Assembly: GCA_001972305.1 (NCBI GenBank) | Contig: BDDD01001656.1 | Location: 138,624-202,623, forward strand | Reading direction: 5' to 3' | Source: Cephalotus follicularis | Lineage: Eukaryota; Streptophyta; Magnoliopsida; Oxalidales; Cephalotaceae | Length of the DNA stretch: 64,000 bases | Part shown: one piece after another, positions 10,962 to 21,982 of the stretch | Position numbering within the stretch: position 1 is the first letter of the stretch | Layout of the letters: each line of letters opens with the position of its first letter | Translations under genes and position numbers: made by a program | Notes under the pieces: model-generated | What the model was told of the DNA's origin: nothing | Database searches by the model: none | The model's input: the letters and a program-made list of their open reading frames with translations, nothing else

Positions 10962-13709
10962 TGTAACACCATCGGACGGCGGGAGTCGTCACAGGTCATA
11001 ATACAGAATCTATCAAAACATAACATAACATAACATATCTGAACATAAACATAACTTATCAGCCAAAAACGTGGCGGTCATAGCATAACTGAAAACTTAA
11101 AAACTTAATGATTTCTGAAAACTTAAACATATTCCAGTTCAAAACTAAAACATATGTATCTTATTGTTCATGACCACTAAACAGAAAACATAATGGGATC
11201 ACAGTCCTAGGGATCCAAAATATAAGGTGCTCATCTCTCGTTCACACATTCTCCCGCTGCTCCTGATAACCTGCCGCATGGAAAACAAAAACGCGGCTGA
11301 GCAAACCTCAGTACGGATAAGGAAGGAAAAAGCAGTAAACGATAAGTTTAAAAGCAGTAAGATTTCAATAAAATTTCACAACAGAAATCTTAAGCAATTA
11401 AAAACAATTAAACATTCGTAAAGTCACATTTGTACATTCATAAAATCCATATAACTTTCGAAACATTTACAAAACATTTCAAAACATCATATCACAATTC
11501 ATAAGTCATACTGAGCCACATACATATCACATAACATATATTTGGCAAGGGAGGCGCTAATTCCACATGCCCACTAGAATTGAAGTGTACGACACTACAC
11601 AAGTCAATTCTCACATATCACATATCATATAGTAGAATCGATTCATACGCCTCTATCACATAGCGGATCCATAAATCCACCTCATGGGATTTATTCATAA
11701 CACTCAGAGACGCCATAGACTAATCACACCGCTACGGAAGTATCATGTCCCCTTGCCAGGCCTACGACATGCCTATGGTATGCCCCATATGTGGGTACAA
11801 TACTCAGTATTCAATCATTTAGAAAACATCGATTTGTCGAAATCAATTTAAAACACATAAATATGCTTCCACAAAACATATTTGAAAGTCGTTCATAACG
11901 ATGTCATAACATACATTTCATAGTCAAAACATCAACTCATTTATTTTCATAATAAAGAGATGATCATTTAGTAACATATCATAACGTATCGTAACAAAAA
12001 AATAAAGTCAGAAACATTTAAATTCATAAAATGTAAAAAAACAACTTTATTTACAAAACATATCATAAAACATAACCAAGTCTATAAAACGAGAACATAA
12101 AATAAAACAGATTTTAGTTCGATAATCAGATAGCCAAGGAACGATAGAAATCCGAACCTTATGCGTTCACAAAAGCACTTACGGATAGATGATTTAAATC
12201 AAAGTCCTCTTGAAGCACAACAATCTAAAAGACACCCAAAACCATTCATATAAGGGTCTAAGAAACATTAGAGACATTAAACAGACTTATTACAGTGTTT
12301 AGAAAAGACCCGGATTGATTCGGAGAACAAACGGAGAAAAACAGTTGAAAACAGAAATTTTTGTGGGCAAAACAGCCAACTGTCACAGGGCTCCAGTTAG
12401 CTGTTTAACCTTGGCGGCCGACTGTTCAATAGGGCCAGCTGATTAATCAATAGAAACAGCCGACTGCTTTCATATGGCAGCCGTCTGCTCATCCAAACCA
12501 GCCGACTGTTAAAAAAAAAAACAGCCAGCTGTTCTCGACGATAGAACAGCAGAAATTCGACATTTCTATGCAAGAACTTGTCCAAACATGTCTAACATGA
12601 TACCAGCGGCTTAAACACATATACGTATGACATTGTATGGTGTTTAGACAAAGTAAAAACACAAAATTATGATGATCATAGGACCAGTGGCTATAATCAA
12701 AGAAGAACGAAGTGAACTCTAATCACATGCCTACACTTTATGATTCAATTTTACTGTCAAAAGTCATATTCAGTTGTTAAGATCACATTACAACCTGTCT
12801 ATGATGTTTAAAACATACTGACAGACTTAAGAACACAATGACAAAACACAATAAGGCAGGAATTCAAAACTTAAAGGACACTAAGAACAAAACCAAAGAC
12901 AAAGTGAATAAACTATTACAGTGAAATTACTAACCTGCAATGATTATCAAGAACACCGACACAGCAGAAGAATACCACTGAACAATTGTTAACCGGCTGT
13001 GAACAAAACAGAAGAGGAAAGAATGCAAACCAAATACAACCTTAATGCCATCCAATGAAAGGCATAACCCAACACAAAATAACATAGGATTGAGAGGACA
13101 TAACCAACCTGATTTTCGATGAATGAAACAACACCAGAACACAGTAATTTCCACTTGCAATTTCGGCAGTGACAGACTTTGCAAAGGTGAGAGAGATAAC
13201 CCAAAACAATGGCAAGGCATTCTTAAACATGAAAGAAAAGAGTAATATGAGGGATGAATAAGGAAGAAGAGGAGACAAGAATCAGATTATTAAGGAAGAA
13301 AGGGATTGAAAACGTGTAGAAATAATGAGGGGAGGAGAGTGTTACGGGAGAAGAGAAGAAAGGAAAGAAAGAAAGAAGGAAAGAAGAAGGAAAGAAGGAA
13401 AGAATAAAAGAAAATAAATAAAATTAGATAAAAGGATTTTAAAATAAAAAGGAATTGTTTTAATATTTTGAAAGTTGTAAAATTAAGTTTGATAAAAAAA
13501 AATAAAAAGACATAACATAGGCCCAACCCAACGTACATTAACATATAAACATATCCAAAATTCAAGCTAGTATCAAACAGCCCAAATCACATAAGCCCAA
13601 AACACAGGGTGACCGGACTTAAAAATAAAACAAATTTAAAAGCCCGAAAACAACACACATACATATATTAAATATCCATAAAGCACATACGAACAAGCAG
13701 GGTATTACA
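10962..13709 (-). mobile_element. 3' LTR of gypsy C (full length)
   Basis: 2,748 bp with ends TGTAACACC and GGGTATTACA. In coding orientation it begins right after the polypurine tract, the C-run at 13711-13720 on the plus strand. It holds a block at 11283-11323 containing ACGCGGCTGAGC and CAGTACGGATAA that recurs in the C-family LTRs at 30213 and 62690. A cluster of CAGCCGACTG-like motifs lies at about 12365-12545, and an AAGG/GAAA-rich tract at 13340-13410. No protein-coding region is supported. Confidence 0.88.
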
Positions 13710-13762
13710 TCCACCCCCCCTTAAAAAGGATTTCGTCCCGAAATCACAAACACAAACATACC

Positions 13763-14113
13763 TCAAGCAAACAAGTGCGGATACCGCTCCCGAATATGCT
13801 CCTCCAGCTCCCAAGTAGCCTCACGTTCGGGGTGATTCCTCCACAGAACTTTCACAAAAGAAACGGTCTGGCCACGTGTCACCCATTCCTGTCGATCCAG
13901 AATAGCCTCGGCCTCCTTATCACAAGATAGATCTTCCTGAATACTGTCCAACGGATAGTGAAATACATGTAGGGGATGATACTGATAACCTCTCAGCAAA
14001 GACACATGGAACAAGTTATGGACGTGTGCTAACTGCGGAGCCAAAGCTAACCGATAAGCAACTGCACCTATCTTCTCCAGAACTTCGAAAGGCCCGATAA
14101 ACCGCAGACTCAA
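13763..14113 (-). pseudogene. pol: Integrase C-terminus and chromodomain (element C)
   Basis: The 116-residue stretch starts after an in-frame TGA at 14135-14137 and ends at the natural TGA of the polyprotein (13763-13765). Its first part ([29 protein letters not shown]) is the conserved integrase C-terminal segment of chromoviruses. The last 50 residues ([31 protein letters not shown]) match the chromodomain of Tekay/Del elements, which is thought to guide integration by binding heterochromatin marks. A near-identical copy of the last 25 codons occurs on the plus strand at about 34430-34512. Confidence 0.88.
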
Positions 14114-14134
14114 CTTTCCCTTCAGCCCAAAACG

Positions 14135-15277
14135 TCAGACTCCTTTCCAAGGTGAAACTATCAAGAACACATGTTCTCCTACCTTGAACTCCAAGTCCCT
14201 CCGATGTCTGTCCGCATAACTCTTCTGTCGAGATTGAGCTGCTTTCAATCTCTCCCTTGCTATTGCCACTTTCTCCGTAGTGATCTGCACTAGCTCGGGT
14301 CCCTCGATAACTCGCTCTCCAACCTCATCCCAACATGTCGGAGATCGACACTTCCTCCCATAAAGAGCTTCAAACGGAGCCATACTGATACTAGTGTGCC
14401 AACTGTTATTGTAGGCAAACTCCACCAAGGTCAAATATTTGTCCCAGTTTCCAGTCCACTCCAAATCACAAGACCTCAACATATCCTCCAAGGTCTGTAT
14501 GGTCCTTTCAGTCTGCCCATCTGTCTGTGGATGGAAAGCTGTACTGTAACTGAGCCTAGTACCCCAAGCTTTCTGAAACCCTTTCCAAAACCGCGAAGTG
14601 AAACGAGGATCCCTATCCGAAACAGTGGATACCAGAGTCCTATGTAGTCTCACTATCTCCTGCTGAAACACCTCAGCCAAACGATCAACAGAGAAGTCTT
14701 CTCGGATAGCCAAGAAGTGAGCCGATTTAGTCAATTGATCCACTACTAACCTGATAGCATCATTCCTTCTGAAAGTGCTCGGTAAACCCGTAACAAAATC
14801 CATTGAAATGCTTTCCCATTTCCATACAAGGACTTCCAGGGGCTGTAACAAACCACTAGCACGCTGGTGCTCAATCTTTACCCGCTGACAGATCAAACAC
14901 TTCCCAACATACTCTGCTACATCCCTTTTCATTCCATTCCACCAGAAGTTCTTCTTCAAGTCTCTATACATTTTTGTAGAACCTGGATGTATAGAAAATG
15001 GAGAACTGTGTGCCTCTAACAAAACAGCATCACTGATAGAAGAATCCGATGGAACACACAACCGATTACCCAGCCATATCACACCATGCTCATCCATACG
15101 AAACTCCGATTGCTTACCCTTTTCAACATTCTGGACTAAGGCCCAAAGTTCACCATCATCACTCTGAGCTATCTTGATCCGAGATATAAGAGTAGGCTCT
15201 ACATTCATTGTAGCAACATAACCTTCAGAACCCTGAACATACAGATGCAAATCCATCCTCTCCATATGAGCTTTCAA
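14135..15277 (-). pseudogene. pol: Gypsy integrase core (element C)
   Basis: This 380-residue open segment contains a zinc-binding H2C2 region (EAHSSPFSIHPG, then CLICQRVK), the first catalytic Asp in ISMDFVTGLP, the conserved VVDQLTKSAHF, and the catalytic Glu in the FHPQTDGQTERTIQTLE region. NNSWHTSISMAPFEALYG marks the end of the core. Integrase joins the cDNA ends to chromosomal DNA and makes the 5-bp duplications seen here. The core looks intact by eye, but flanking stops (15284-15286 and 14135-14137) cut it from the rest. Confidence 0.92.
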
Positions 15278-15283
15278 CTGCGG

Positions 15284-15601
15284 CTAAGTAAGCAAAGCAG
15301 CTACACTCCAAGTACTCTTCAGACTAAGAGCATCAGCTACCACATTTGCTTTACCATGATGGTATTGAATATTCAGATCATAGTCTTTCAGAAGTTCCAA
15401 CCACCTTCTCTGACGCATGTTCAACTCCTTCTGCGTAAAGTTATACTTGAGACTCTTATGATCGGTAAAGACGTCACAAGTTTCTCCGTACAAGTAGTGC
15501 CTCCAGATCTTCAATGCAAACACTACTGCTGCCAACTCGAGATCATGTGTAGGATAGTTTACCTCATAAGGCTTCAATTCTCTCGAAACATAAGCTATCA
15601 C
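15284..15601 (-). pseudogene. pol: Gypsy RNase H (element C)
   Basis: The 105-residue segment continues the RT frame after a TAG at 15611-15613. Motifs are [19 protein letters not shown], the catalytic Glu in [20 protein letters not shown], the catalytic Asp in FTDHKSLKY, and the ending [13 protein letters not shown]. RNase H removes the RNA strand after minus-strand synthesis. A further TAG at 15284-15286 separates it from integrase. Confidence 0.9.
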
Positions 15602-15610
15602 ATGACCGTG

Positions 15611-16960
15611 CTACATGAAAACACACCCCAAACCCTTCTTAGAAGCATCGCTATAAATCTGGTATCCACCCGACCCAAATGGTAAACGAAGAATCGGTGC
15701 CGACACAAGACCATTCTTCAGTTTCTCGAAGCTTGCTTCACGCTCTCCATTCCATTCAAACTTAGCTCCTTTCCTCATAAGCTGAGTTAGTGGTAAGGCT
15801 ATAGAGAAAAAACCTTCCACAAATCGAAAGAGTTCTTGTGTCGGCACCGGTTCTTTTACGCCCCTCCCATGTGGAGACATGAGGGGGGCGTATAACTGAT
15901 TCTTCCTTAGAATACTCAACACTACACGAAGCTGTTCTTCATGTTTTTCCTTCGACTTGGAATACACAAGGATGTCATCTATGAATACAATCACAAACTG
16001 ATCCAAGTACTCATGAAACACCCTATTCATCAGATCCATGAAAACTGCCGGTGCATTAGTGAGTCCGAAAGGCATCACCAGAAACTCATAATGCCCATAC
16101 CGAGTATGGAAAGCAGTTTTGGGCACATCTTCATCCTTTATACGAAGCTGATGATATCCCTATCTCAAATCGATCTTAGAGAAATACCGAGCACCCTGGA
16201 GTTGATCAAACAAGTCATCAATCCTAGGTAGCGGGTATTTATTCCGAACAGTAATCTGATTCAACTCTCTATAGTCTACGCATAGCCTCATAGACCTGTC
16301 TTTCTTCTTCACAAAAAGAACCGGAGCACCCCACGGCGAAACACTAGGCCGAATGAAACCTCGATCCAACAGCTCTTGCAATTGTTCTTTCAATTCTTGT
16401 AGTTCCAATGGTGCCATACTGTAAGGTGCCTTAGATAAAGGTGCCGCCCCTGGAATGAGTTCGATGGTAAACTCCACTTTCCGTTGCGGTGGCAAACCCA
16501 ATAACTCCTCCAAAAACATATCAGAAAATTCTCTAACTACAGGATAGTCTTCAAGGCGAGGCTCAACCTTTGAGACATCCTTCACAACAGCTAAGAAACC
16601 TTCAGTGCCCTTAGCCACCAACATCCTAGCCTTCAAAGCAGAGATAACTTTCACTTCTTGTCTCGGTCGTGAACCCTGATAAATAAAATCAGGTCTATTC
16701 ACATCCCCAAACAGAACCCTCCGAGCGTAGCAATCAATCGTAGCCCGATGACGATCCAACCAGTTCATACCCAGAATCTCATCGAAGTCATGCATATCGA
16801 GAGGAAGTAGATCAGCATCTCGAATCCGATCATCGAAAACAATAGGACAAGCATAAAAACACTCAGATATCACAACAGAAGACCCCGTAGGGGTCGAAAG
16901 AACCAAAGTTGGATCAAGCAACTGTGAAGACATCCCAAGATGCTGAACAAAAGACCTCAC
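15611..16960 (-). pseudogene. pol: Protease C-part and reverse transcriptase (element C)
   Basis: From 16960 downward: protease second half ([16 protein letters not shown]), linker, then RT with [52 protein letters not shown], a TAG at 16160-16162, [12 protein letters not shown] and the catalytic FIDDILVYS. Just after RKNQLYA about 50 residues of the conserved thumb segment are missing. In their place are 15 or so residues encoded by a near-palindromic filler (about 15860-15895), after which [12 protein letters not shown] resumes in the same frame. The enzyme would copy the element RNA, but the stop and the missing thumb make it inactive. Confidence 0.9.
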
Positions 16961-16966
16961 TACAAC

Positions 16967-17704
16967 CTAGTCGGTCGATCCAGTAACATACAAAACATAA
17001 GCCCTACGGTTACCAACAGAAATAAAGCCCGAAACAGTTTCTGGTGCATTAGTAGCCTGTTGAGTCGTGATAGCAAAGACACGACCTCCCACATTGCGCT
17101 GTCCATGATCTGCATTGTTCCCCTTCCTCTCCTTCGCATGAGGGTTAGGACAATCCTTCATGAAATGCCCTCTCTGACCACATACAAAACAGGCCCCGAT
17201 AGCCTTGTAGCACACTCCCACTGGATGCTGTCTACCGCAAACATCACACTTGGAAATCTGGACATCTGCAGCTCCCTGTGTCTGCCTTTGATCATTACCG
17301 GGCTGTTGATGTCCCTGGTTATCATTCCTCTTTCCTCGCTTGCCATTTCTATTCTTATTATTCTGCCCAGAACCTTGCCCTTGAGAATCTCCTCTGTTTC
17401 TCTTCCTATCACTTTCCTGATGAGCTGCCTGGAAATCTAACCTTTCAAATTCTATATTCTTTGCTGCATTTCCCACTTCAAAAACATCAGCAAACCTGGT
17501 GTTGATCAGTTTACCTCGGAGCTAATAGTGTAACTTCCACTTGAACTTCTCAGCCTGCTCCAGTGCTGTCCCCGCCGCGGACCCAGCAAAACCAGCAAGC
17601 CTAGTAAAACGGGTCAGAAACTCCGTGACTGATTCCCCATCCTTCTGTCTTGTATTGATGAATTCCCTGGCATAAGCCTCCTTATCAGCAGCGGGAAAGT
17701 ATTG
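16967..17704 (-). pseudogene. gag: Gag C-terminus, zinc knuckles and protease start (element C)
   Basis: Same frame as the rest of C. After YFPAADKEAYAREF and a gag helix region comes a TAG (17522-17524), then a basic, Gln/Asn/Arg-rich stretch and two zinc-binding motifs: CDVCGRQHPVGVC and the classical CFVCGQRGHFMKDC. The retropepsin starts at its end. Where the family has the catalytic D-S/T-G, this copy reads VTGSTD, so the active-site Asp is replaced by Val (codon GTT). A TAG at 16967-16969 follows directly. Nucleocapsid would bind the RNA; the protease would be dead even without the stops. Confidence 0.88.
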
Positions 17705-18196
17705 CTAATAAAAGACTTCGCAAAACTCGGACCAGGTCAAAGTCTCCGCATAGTTACCACCCTTTGCCAAACTCAGATCTTTCCACCATTTCTGAGCATC
17801 ACCCTCAAGCTTGTAAGCAGCTAACTTAACCTTCTGCTCGTCACTACAGCTAAGCACATCAAAGATCTTGTCCATATGCGCAATCCAGTGCTCAGCCTCC
17901 ACAGGAGTCACGGCTGAGCTGAAAGGCTGCGGTCTCTGCTTCTGGAACCGCTCAAGCCAAATATAAGTAGGTGTGTCAGTCTTGTCCCCGGCTTCTCTTC
18001 CCAACTGAACATCACCTTGAGCATCCTCCTCAGCAACCGGCTCCCTACGGCCTTGTTCCTGATTCTGCTGACTCATCACATGACATACCTCCTGAGCGAC
18101 TGCCTAACGTACTAACTCCTTCATAGAAGGCTCATTTCTGACTTCCCGAGCCTCAACGGGTGCAGTCCTCTGAGCAGCGTTCCTTGTACGTACCAT
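17705..18196 (-). pseudogene. gag: Gag N-terminal part (element C)
   Basis: The best start is the ATG at 18196 (MVRTRNAAQRTA), the usual opening of Tekay-type gag. It is in frame with everything down to 13763. A TAG at 18104-18106 interrupts it, and the open part resumes around MSQQNQEQG. The capsid-like retrotransposon gag domain is visible as YIWLERFQKQRPQPF, AEHWIAHMDKIFDVL, YKLEGDAQKWWKDL and LTWSEFCEVFY, followed by TAG at 17705-17707. The primer site lies about 150 bases upstream. Confidence 0.88.
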
Positions 18197-18349
18197 CTAC
18201 AAAAAGGCACTCACAACATAAAACATCACAAAGAACAAAGATCGAAACAGAAAACATATCATAAAATCATAACTGAAACAGCCTAACCCAGTGCCTACCC
18301 AATCTCATAGGTCAAACCTAGTTAGGTCTTCTAAGGAAATAAAACCTAC

Positions 18350-18361
18350 ACTCTAATACCA
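18350..18361 (-). promoter_or_regulatory. Primer binding site of element C
   Basis: The reverse complement reads TGGTATTAGAGT, an initiator-Met-tRNA site with two changes (C to T and the last base). It lies 5 bases inside the 5' LTR border at 18367. Confidence 0.8.
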
Positions 18362-18366
18362 CAATC

Positions 18367-19186
18367 TGTAACACCCCCGGACGGCGGGAGTCGTCACAGG
18401 TCATAATACAGAATCTATCAAAACATAACATAACATAACATATCTGAACATAAACATAACTTATCAGCCAAAAGAAGAATACCACTGAACAATTGTTAAC
18501 CGGCTGTGAACAAAACAGAAGAGGAAAGAATGCAAACCAAATACAACCTTAATGCCATCCAATGAAAGACATAACCCAACACAAAGTAACATAGGATTGA
18601 GAGCACATAACCAACCTGATTTTCGATGAATGAAACAACACCAGAACACAGTAATTTCCACTGGCAATTTAGACAGTGACAGGCTTTGCGAAGGTGAGAG
18701 AGATAACCCATAACAATGGCAAGGCATTCTTAAACATGAAAGAAAAGAGTAATTTGAGGGATGAATAAGGAAGAATAGGAGACAAGAATCGGATTATTAA
18801 GGAAGAAAGGGATTGAAAACGTGTAGAAATAATGAGGGGAAGAGAGTGTTACGGGAGAAGAGAAGAAAGGAAGAAAAAGAATAAAATAAGATAAATAAAA
18901 TAAGATAAAAGGATTTTAAAATAAAAAGGAATTGTTTTAACATTTTGAAAGTTGTAAAATTAAGTTTGATAAATAAAAATAAAAAGACATAACATAGGCC
19001 CAACCCAACGTACATTAACATATAAACATATCCAAAATTCAGGCTAGCATCAAACAGCCCAAATCACATAAGCCCAAAACACAGGGCGACCGGACTTACA
19101 AATAAAACAAATTTAAAAGCACGAAAGCAACACACATACATATATGAAATATCCATAAAGCACATACGAACAAACAGGGTATTACA
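18367..19186 (-). mobile_element. 5' LTR of gypsy C, internally deleted
   Basis: 820 bp with the same termini as the 2,748-bp partner. It matches the partner from 10962 to about 11064, then jumps to the equivalent of about 12967 and continues to the end, so about 1.9 kb is missing. The junction falls at AGCCAAAAGAAGAATACC. The missing part holds the ACGCGGCTGAGC block and the CAGCCGACTG cluster. It is not a window artefact, because both LTR ends and the duplication are intact. Confidence 0.9.
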
Positions 19187-20147
19187 TGTTTGATCTTATT
19201 TAACCAATATTCGAAGGGTACATGTGATCACTAAAAGAGTTAGACTCTAATTGCTTCACTGGCCAGACAAAGCTTCGATGTCTTTTAGAAAGATGTCAAT
19301 GCTTAACGTTAGTAAAGACGTCGGTGTCTTTTAGAAAGCATCGATGTTTTTAGTGCCACATTGCATGAGCGTCGATGTCCTTTTGAAGGCGTTGACGTCT
19401 TTGAGCAGAACGTGCAACCTGTGCACGAGCTCACTTCGTGGGCACGTTTTCTCTCTCATATCCAGCAGCCATCTCCCATTTTTGCATGTTATGGGAACGT
19501 GGGATCATGGCCATAGACTCCTTAGGAGTGAGGACCATGATCCTATGTAAATGGGAGAGTGGGAGAGAGAATAAGGTGGCTAGTGATAAGTATTTTCTAC
19601 AGAAAATGAAAACCAGGTTGGAGAGTTTTTGCTGGGAAATTTGACTTCGATTTTCTCTCTGCAGAGTGTGTTCCTTTCATCTGAGATACACCAAGCAAGA
19701 GCTTATCTAGTGTGGATTGATTATTGACTTCATTTGTCAATATCAATTTACCTTTTCTAAGCTTAGTGAGAAAGAGAGAGTTCATACACTTTGTTCTTGG
19801 TTATTGCTGGTTGGATTGCTTGTTGTTCCAGCTACTTGAAGAAGATCAAAGAGGGAATCTACTCAAGCGTGCAGTGGCAAAGAAAGAAGGAGCCTACACC
19901 GTTTGTATATCTCTTGGTCCTTCTCTTCTTGCCATGTTTATGTGTCACCATTGTTTGCTATGGTGACACTAATTCAATTCTGTTGATGATGTGGTGATCC
20001 ATGTGGCCTGTGGTCATGCCATTATGGACTGCATTTGTTTTATTGGGTGTTCTTCCGCTGCCAAGTTTGTATGGTTTTGTTTTGTTCTACATCCTATAAG
20101 CCTAAGTCCATTTTTTGCTCCGGATTCGGTTTATCCATTTCCATCAG

Positions 20148-20159
20148 TGGTATCAGAGC
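20148..20159 (+). promoter_or_regulatory. Primer binding site of element A
   Basis: TGGTATCAGAGC, an exact initiator-Met-tRNA primer site, one base after the 5' LTR end at 20146. Confidence 0.93.
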
Positions 20160-21982
20160 GTCCCACATCATCCTTGATTGAATTTATGCCTTAGATGATG
20201 TACTAATTAATGGTTTAATTAATGGATGTGTTTTATTATCGAACTAGATTTTCAAAGTGCCTTAATAAAAATTGCATGAAATTTGATTTCATTGTGTTTA
20301 AGACCTGGTGAATTTGATATAATGTGTTTAGAATTATGTTTGGAACATGCATAGTGCAGTTTGGATTGCTAGATTGCAATGAAAAAGTCTAAACAATTAT
20401 TTTCTATATTTTTTGAAATGCAGAAACTGCCCAGGGGGCTATAGATGTCGACGTTCTTGATAGACGTCGATGTCTTGTTCATCTTCTCGTGAAACGTGTC
20501 AATGTTCTTGTAAAACATCGACGCCTTGTTCATAAGTTCCCAGGAAACGCGTCGATGTTGTTGATAAACATCGACGCCTTTTTCAACAGTTCTCAAGAAA
20601 CACATTGATGCTTGTGTTATGCATCGACGCCTTTTTCAATTGTTTTTCATGAAATGCATCGACGCCTTTTTGGAAAGGCGTCGACGCCTTTTATAAATAA
20701 AAAAAACTATTTTTGATAAAATTGGATTTTATACATTTTGGCACTTAGAAAATCAAAAATCATTGCTTGATTTAGTGGGAGTTTGATCAGTTAACAATCC
20801 TTAAATTAAATTGTATAATTAGTTATTATTTATGGCATTTGTTTTATTTGTGTTTTATAATATTGGATATTATATAAGTCTTATGCACAATAGATGGCCC
20901 AGAAAAGGACATTGACCTAGTTTATGGTTTTATATGTGCAAATGGATGTTATTTATTTATTTATTATTTTTAAAGGTCTGTAATAAGGTGCCTGCGTGCA
21001 CCATTTATTTTTCCTTACTTTTGTTATTTCTCCTTGTGATTTTTAAATGTAATTTCCTTTTCAAAATGTAAAGTACTTTGATGTAAATGAAGACCTTACA
21101 AGGAGAGATTGAGGAAAGGAGAAATAGAATACAAGACTTATGAAGGCCATCTATGCATGGTTATTGTTGTAATAAATAGATTTAAATCTTTACACCTAGG
21201 AAGACCTAGTAGTGATTTTGGGCTCAAGTCACTACTAATTATGTCCTTGCCAATCCATTAACATATTTTAGAAATATGTCCAAGGTGCATAAGATACACG
21301 TCTTGCATGCTAAGCCGTAATTAATTGGAATTGGCTAATACAACCAATGAATTAATTAATGGCATGGTATTTAAAACTTGAGACCGCAAATTCCCTCACT
21401 TTAATAATAAGTCTTAACATAGGAACCCATGGAGTGGTTCCCCGTGGCCTTCCACAATTTTCATTGAGTAGTGTTCCTGGGTTGTTAGTTTGTCATGCCC
21501 TAGCTGAGGCTGATGACTTGGGGATATTATGTCAACGTCGGTGTTGGGCACCGCAAAGGGTGGCTATGTTTTAGCACTTGGACACGCCTACGTGTGGGTG
21601 TTAAAACTAGTGCATTCCAACGAAAATTGTGGGTACTTGACTTATCAAGATTCTGATGGTTTGTCATGCCCTAGCTGAGGTCATATTGAATCTAAGGCTG
21701 AATACTATGATTGGATCTTGTATTGGATACAAATTGTCAAGAAAGCCTACTCATTGGATATATTATAGTTTGTCATGCCCTAGTTGAGGCTATAATATGA
21801 TTGCGGTGGATTCCAATCCCCACGAGGAAGTTAGACTTCTCGAGTTCCATATGGGGGTATGGGATACGATTAGAATAGTGGGAAGAACCATAAGCACTGA
21901 AGACCAAGTGTTATGGTTGTCATATGTTAAAATTGGAATAAATGCTAACTCAAGCTTATATTTCCTTATCTAGGTTGCTAGA
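20160..21982 (+). other. Untranslated leader of element A
   Basis: 1.8 kb between primer site and gag with no coding signal. It holds a tandem array of RTCGACGCC-containing units (20446-20695), a block near 20975-21020 (GTCTGTAATAAGG, GTGCACCATT) that is conserved in the B2 leader at about 42655-42690, and a 20-bp motif present three times (21489-21789). The last 150 bases (AGTTCCATATGGGGGTATGG, GATTAGAATAGTGGGA) are conserved in the leaders of B2 and F, so the leader evolves as a conserved unit and may hold packaging or translation signals. Confidence 0.7.
20446..20695. repeat. About 54-bp tandem repeat with RTCGACGCC core
   Basis: Roughly four units with the pattern GAAACGCGTCGATG, then AAACATCGACGCCTTTTTCA and a TTCTCAA-like end. 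The best unit is 53 bases. The last unit is shortened and ends in GGCGTCGACGCC, a perfect 12-base palindrome near 20678. It lies in the leader of element A. Confidence 0.75.

Larger units (their letters stand above)
10962..19186 (-). mobile_element. Gypsy/Tekay-type chromovirus C, nested in the A LTR
   Basis: An 8.2-kb element bounded by TGTTT at 10957-10961 and 19187-19191, with ends TGTAACACC and GGGTATTACA. Coding is on the minus strand: 5' LTR 19186-18367, primer site, one long gag-pol frame (18196-13763), polypurine tract (about 13711-13724) and 3' LTR 13709-10962. The integrase precedes a chromodomain, which places it among chromoviruses, most like Tekay/Del. All domains are present but broken by eight stop codons. 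The two LTRs differ greatly in length because the 5' LTR has lost about 1.9 kb. Confidence 0.92.
9761..20146 (+). mobile_element. 5' LTR of element A, split by gypsy C
   Basis: The left part is 9761-10961 and the right part 19192-20146. The gypsy element C lies between them, flanked by TGTTT. The two parts join into a sequence that matches the 3' LTR at 28589-37784. The LTR ends CCATTTCCATCA directly before the primer site. Its right part holds degenerate RTCGATGTCTTT motifs (19269-19410) and the block CAAGCGTG.AG.GGCAAAG at 19864, also found in the family B LTRs. The open frames across it have no domain. Confidence 0.9.

Noticed and set aside
12930-13565. Hydrophobic Phe/Leu/Ser-rich minus-strand frames suggesting membrane proteins, repeated at 18464-19021
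   Set aside because: They are in the two LTRs of gypsy C and come from AAAG/GAAGG-rich low-complexity DNA. The duplication is simply the LTR pair.
20446-20695. Possible satellite or CRISPR-like repeat
   Set aside because: About four degenerate units with no spacers, in the leader of a retrotransposon.
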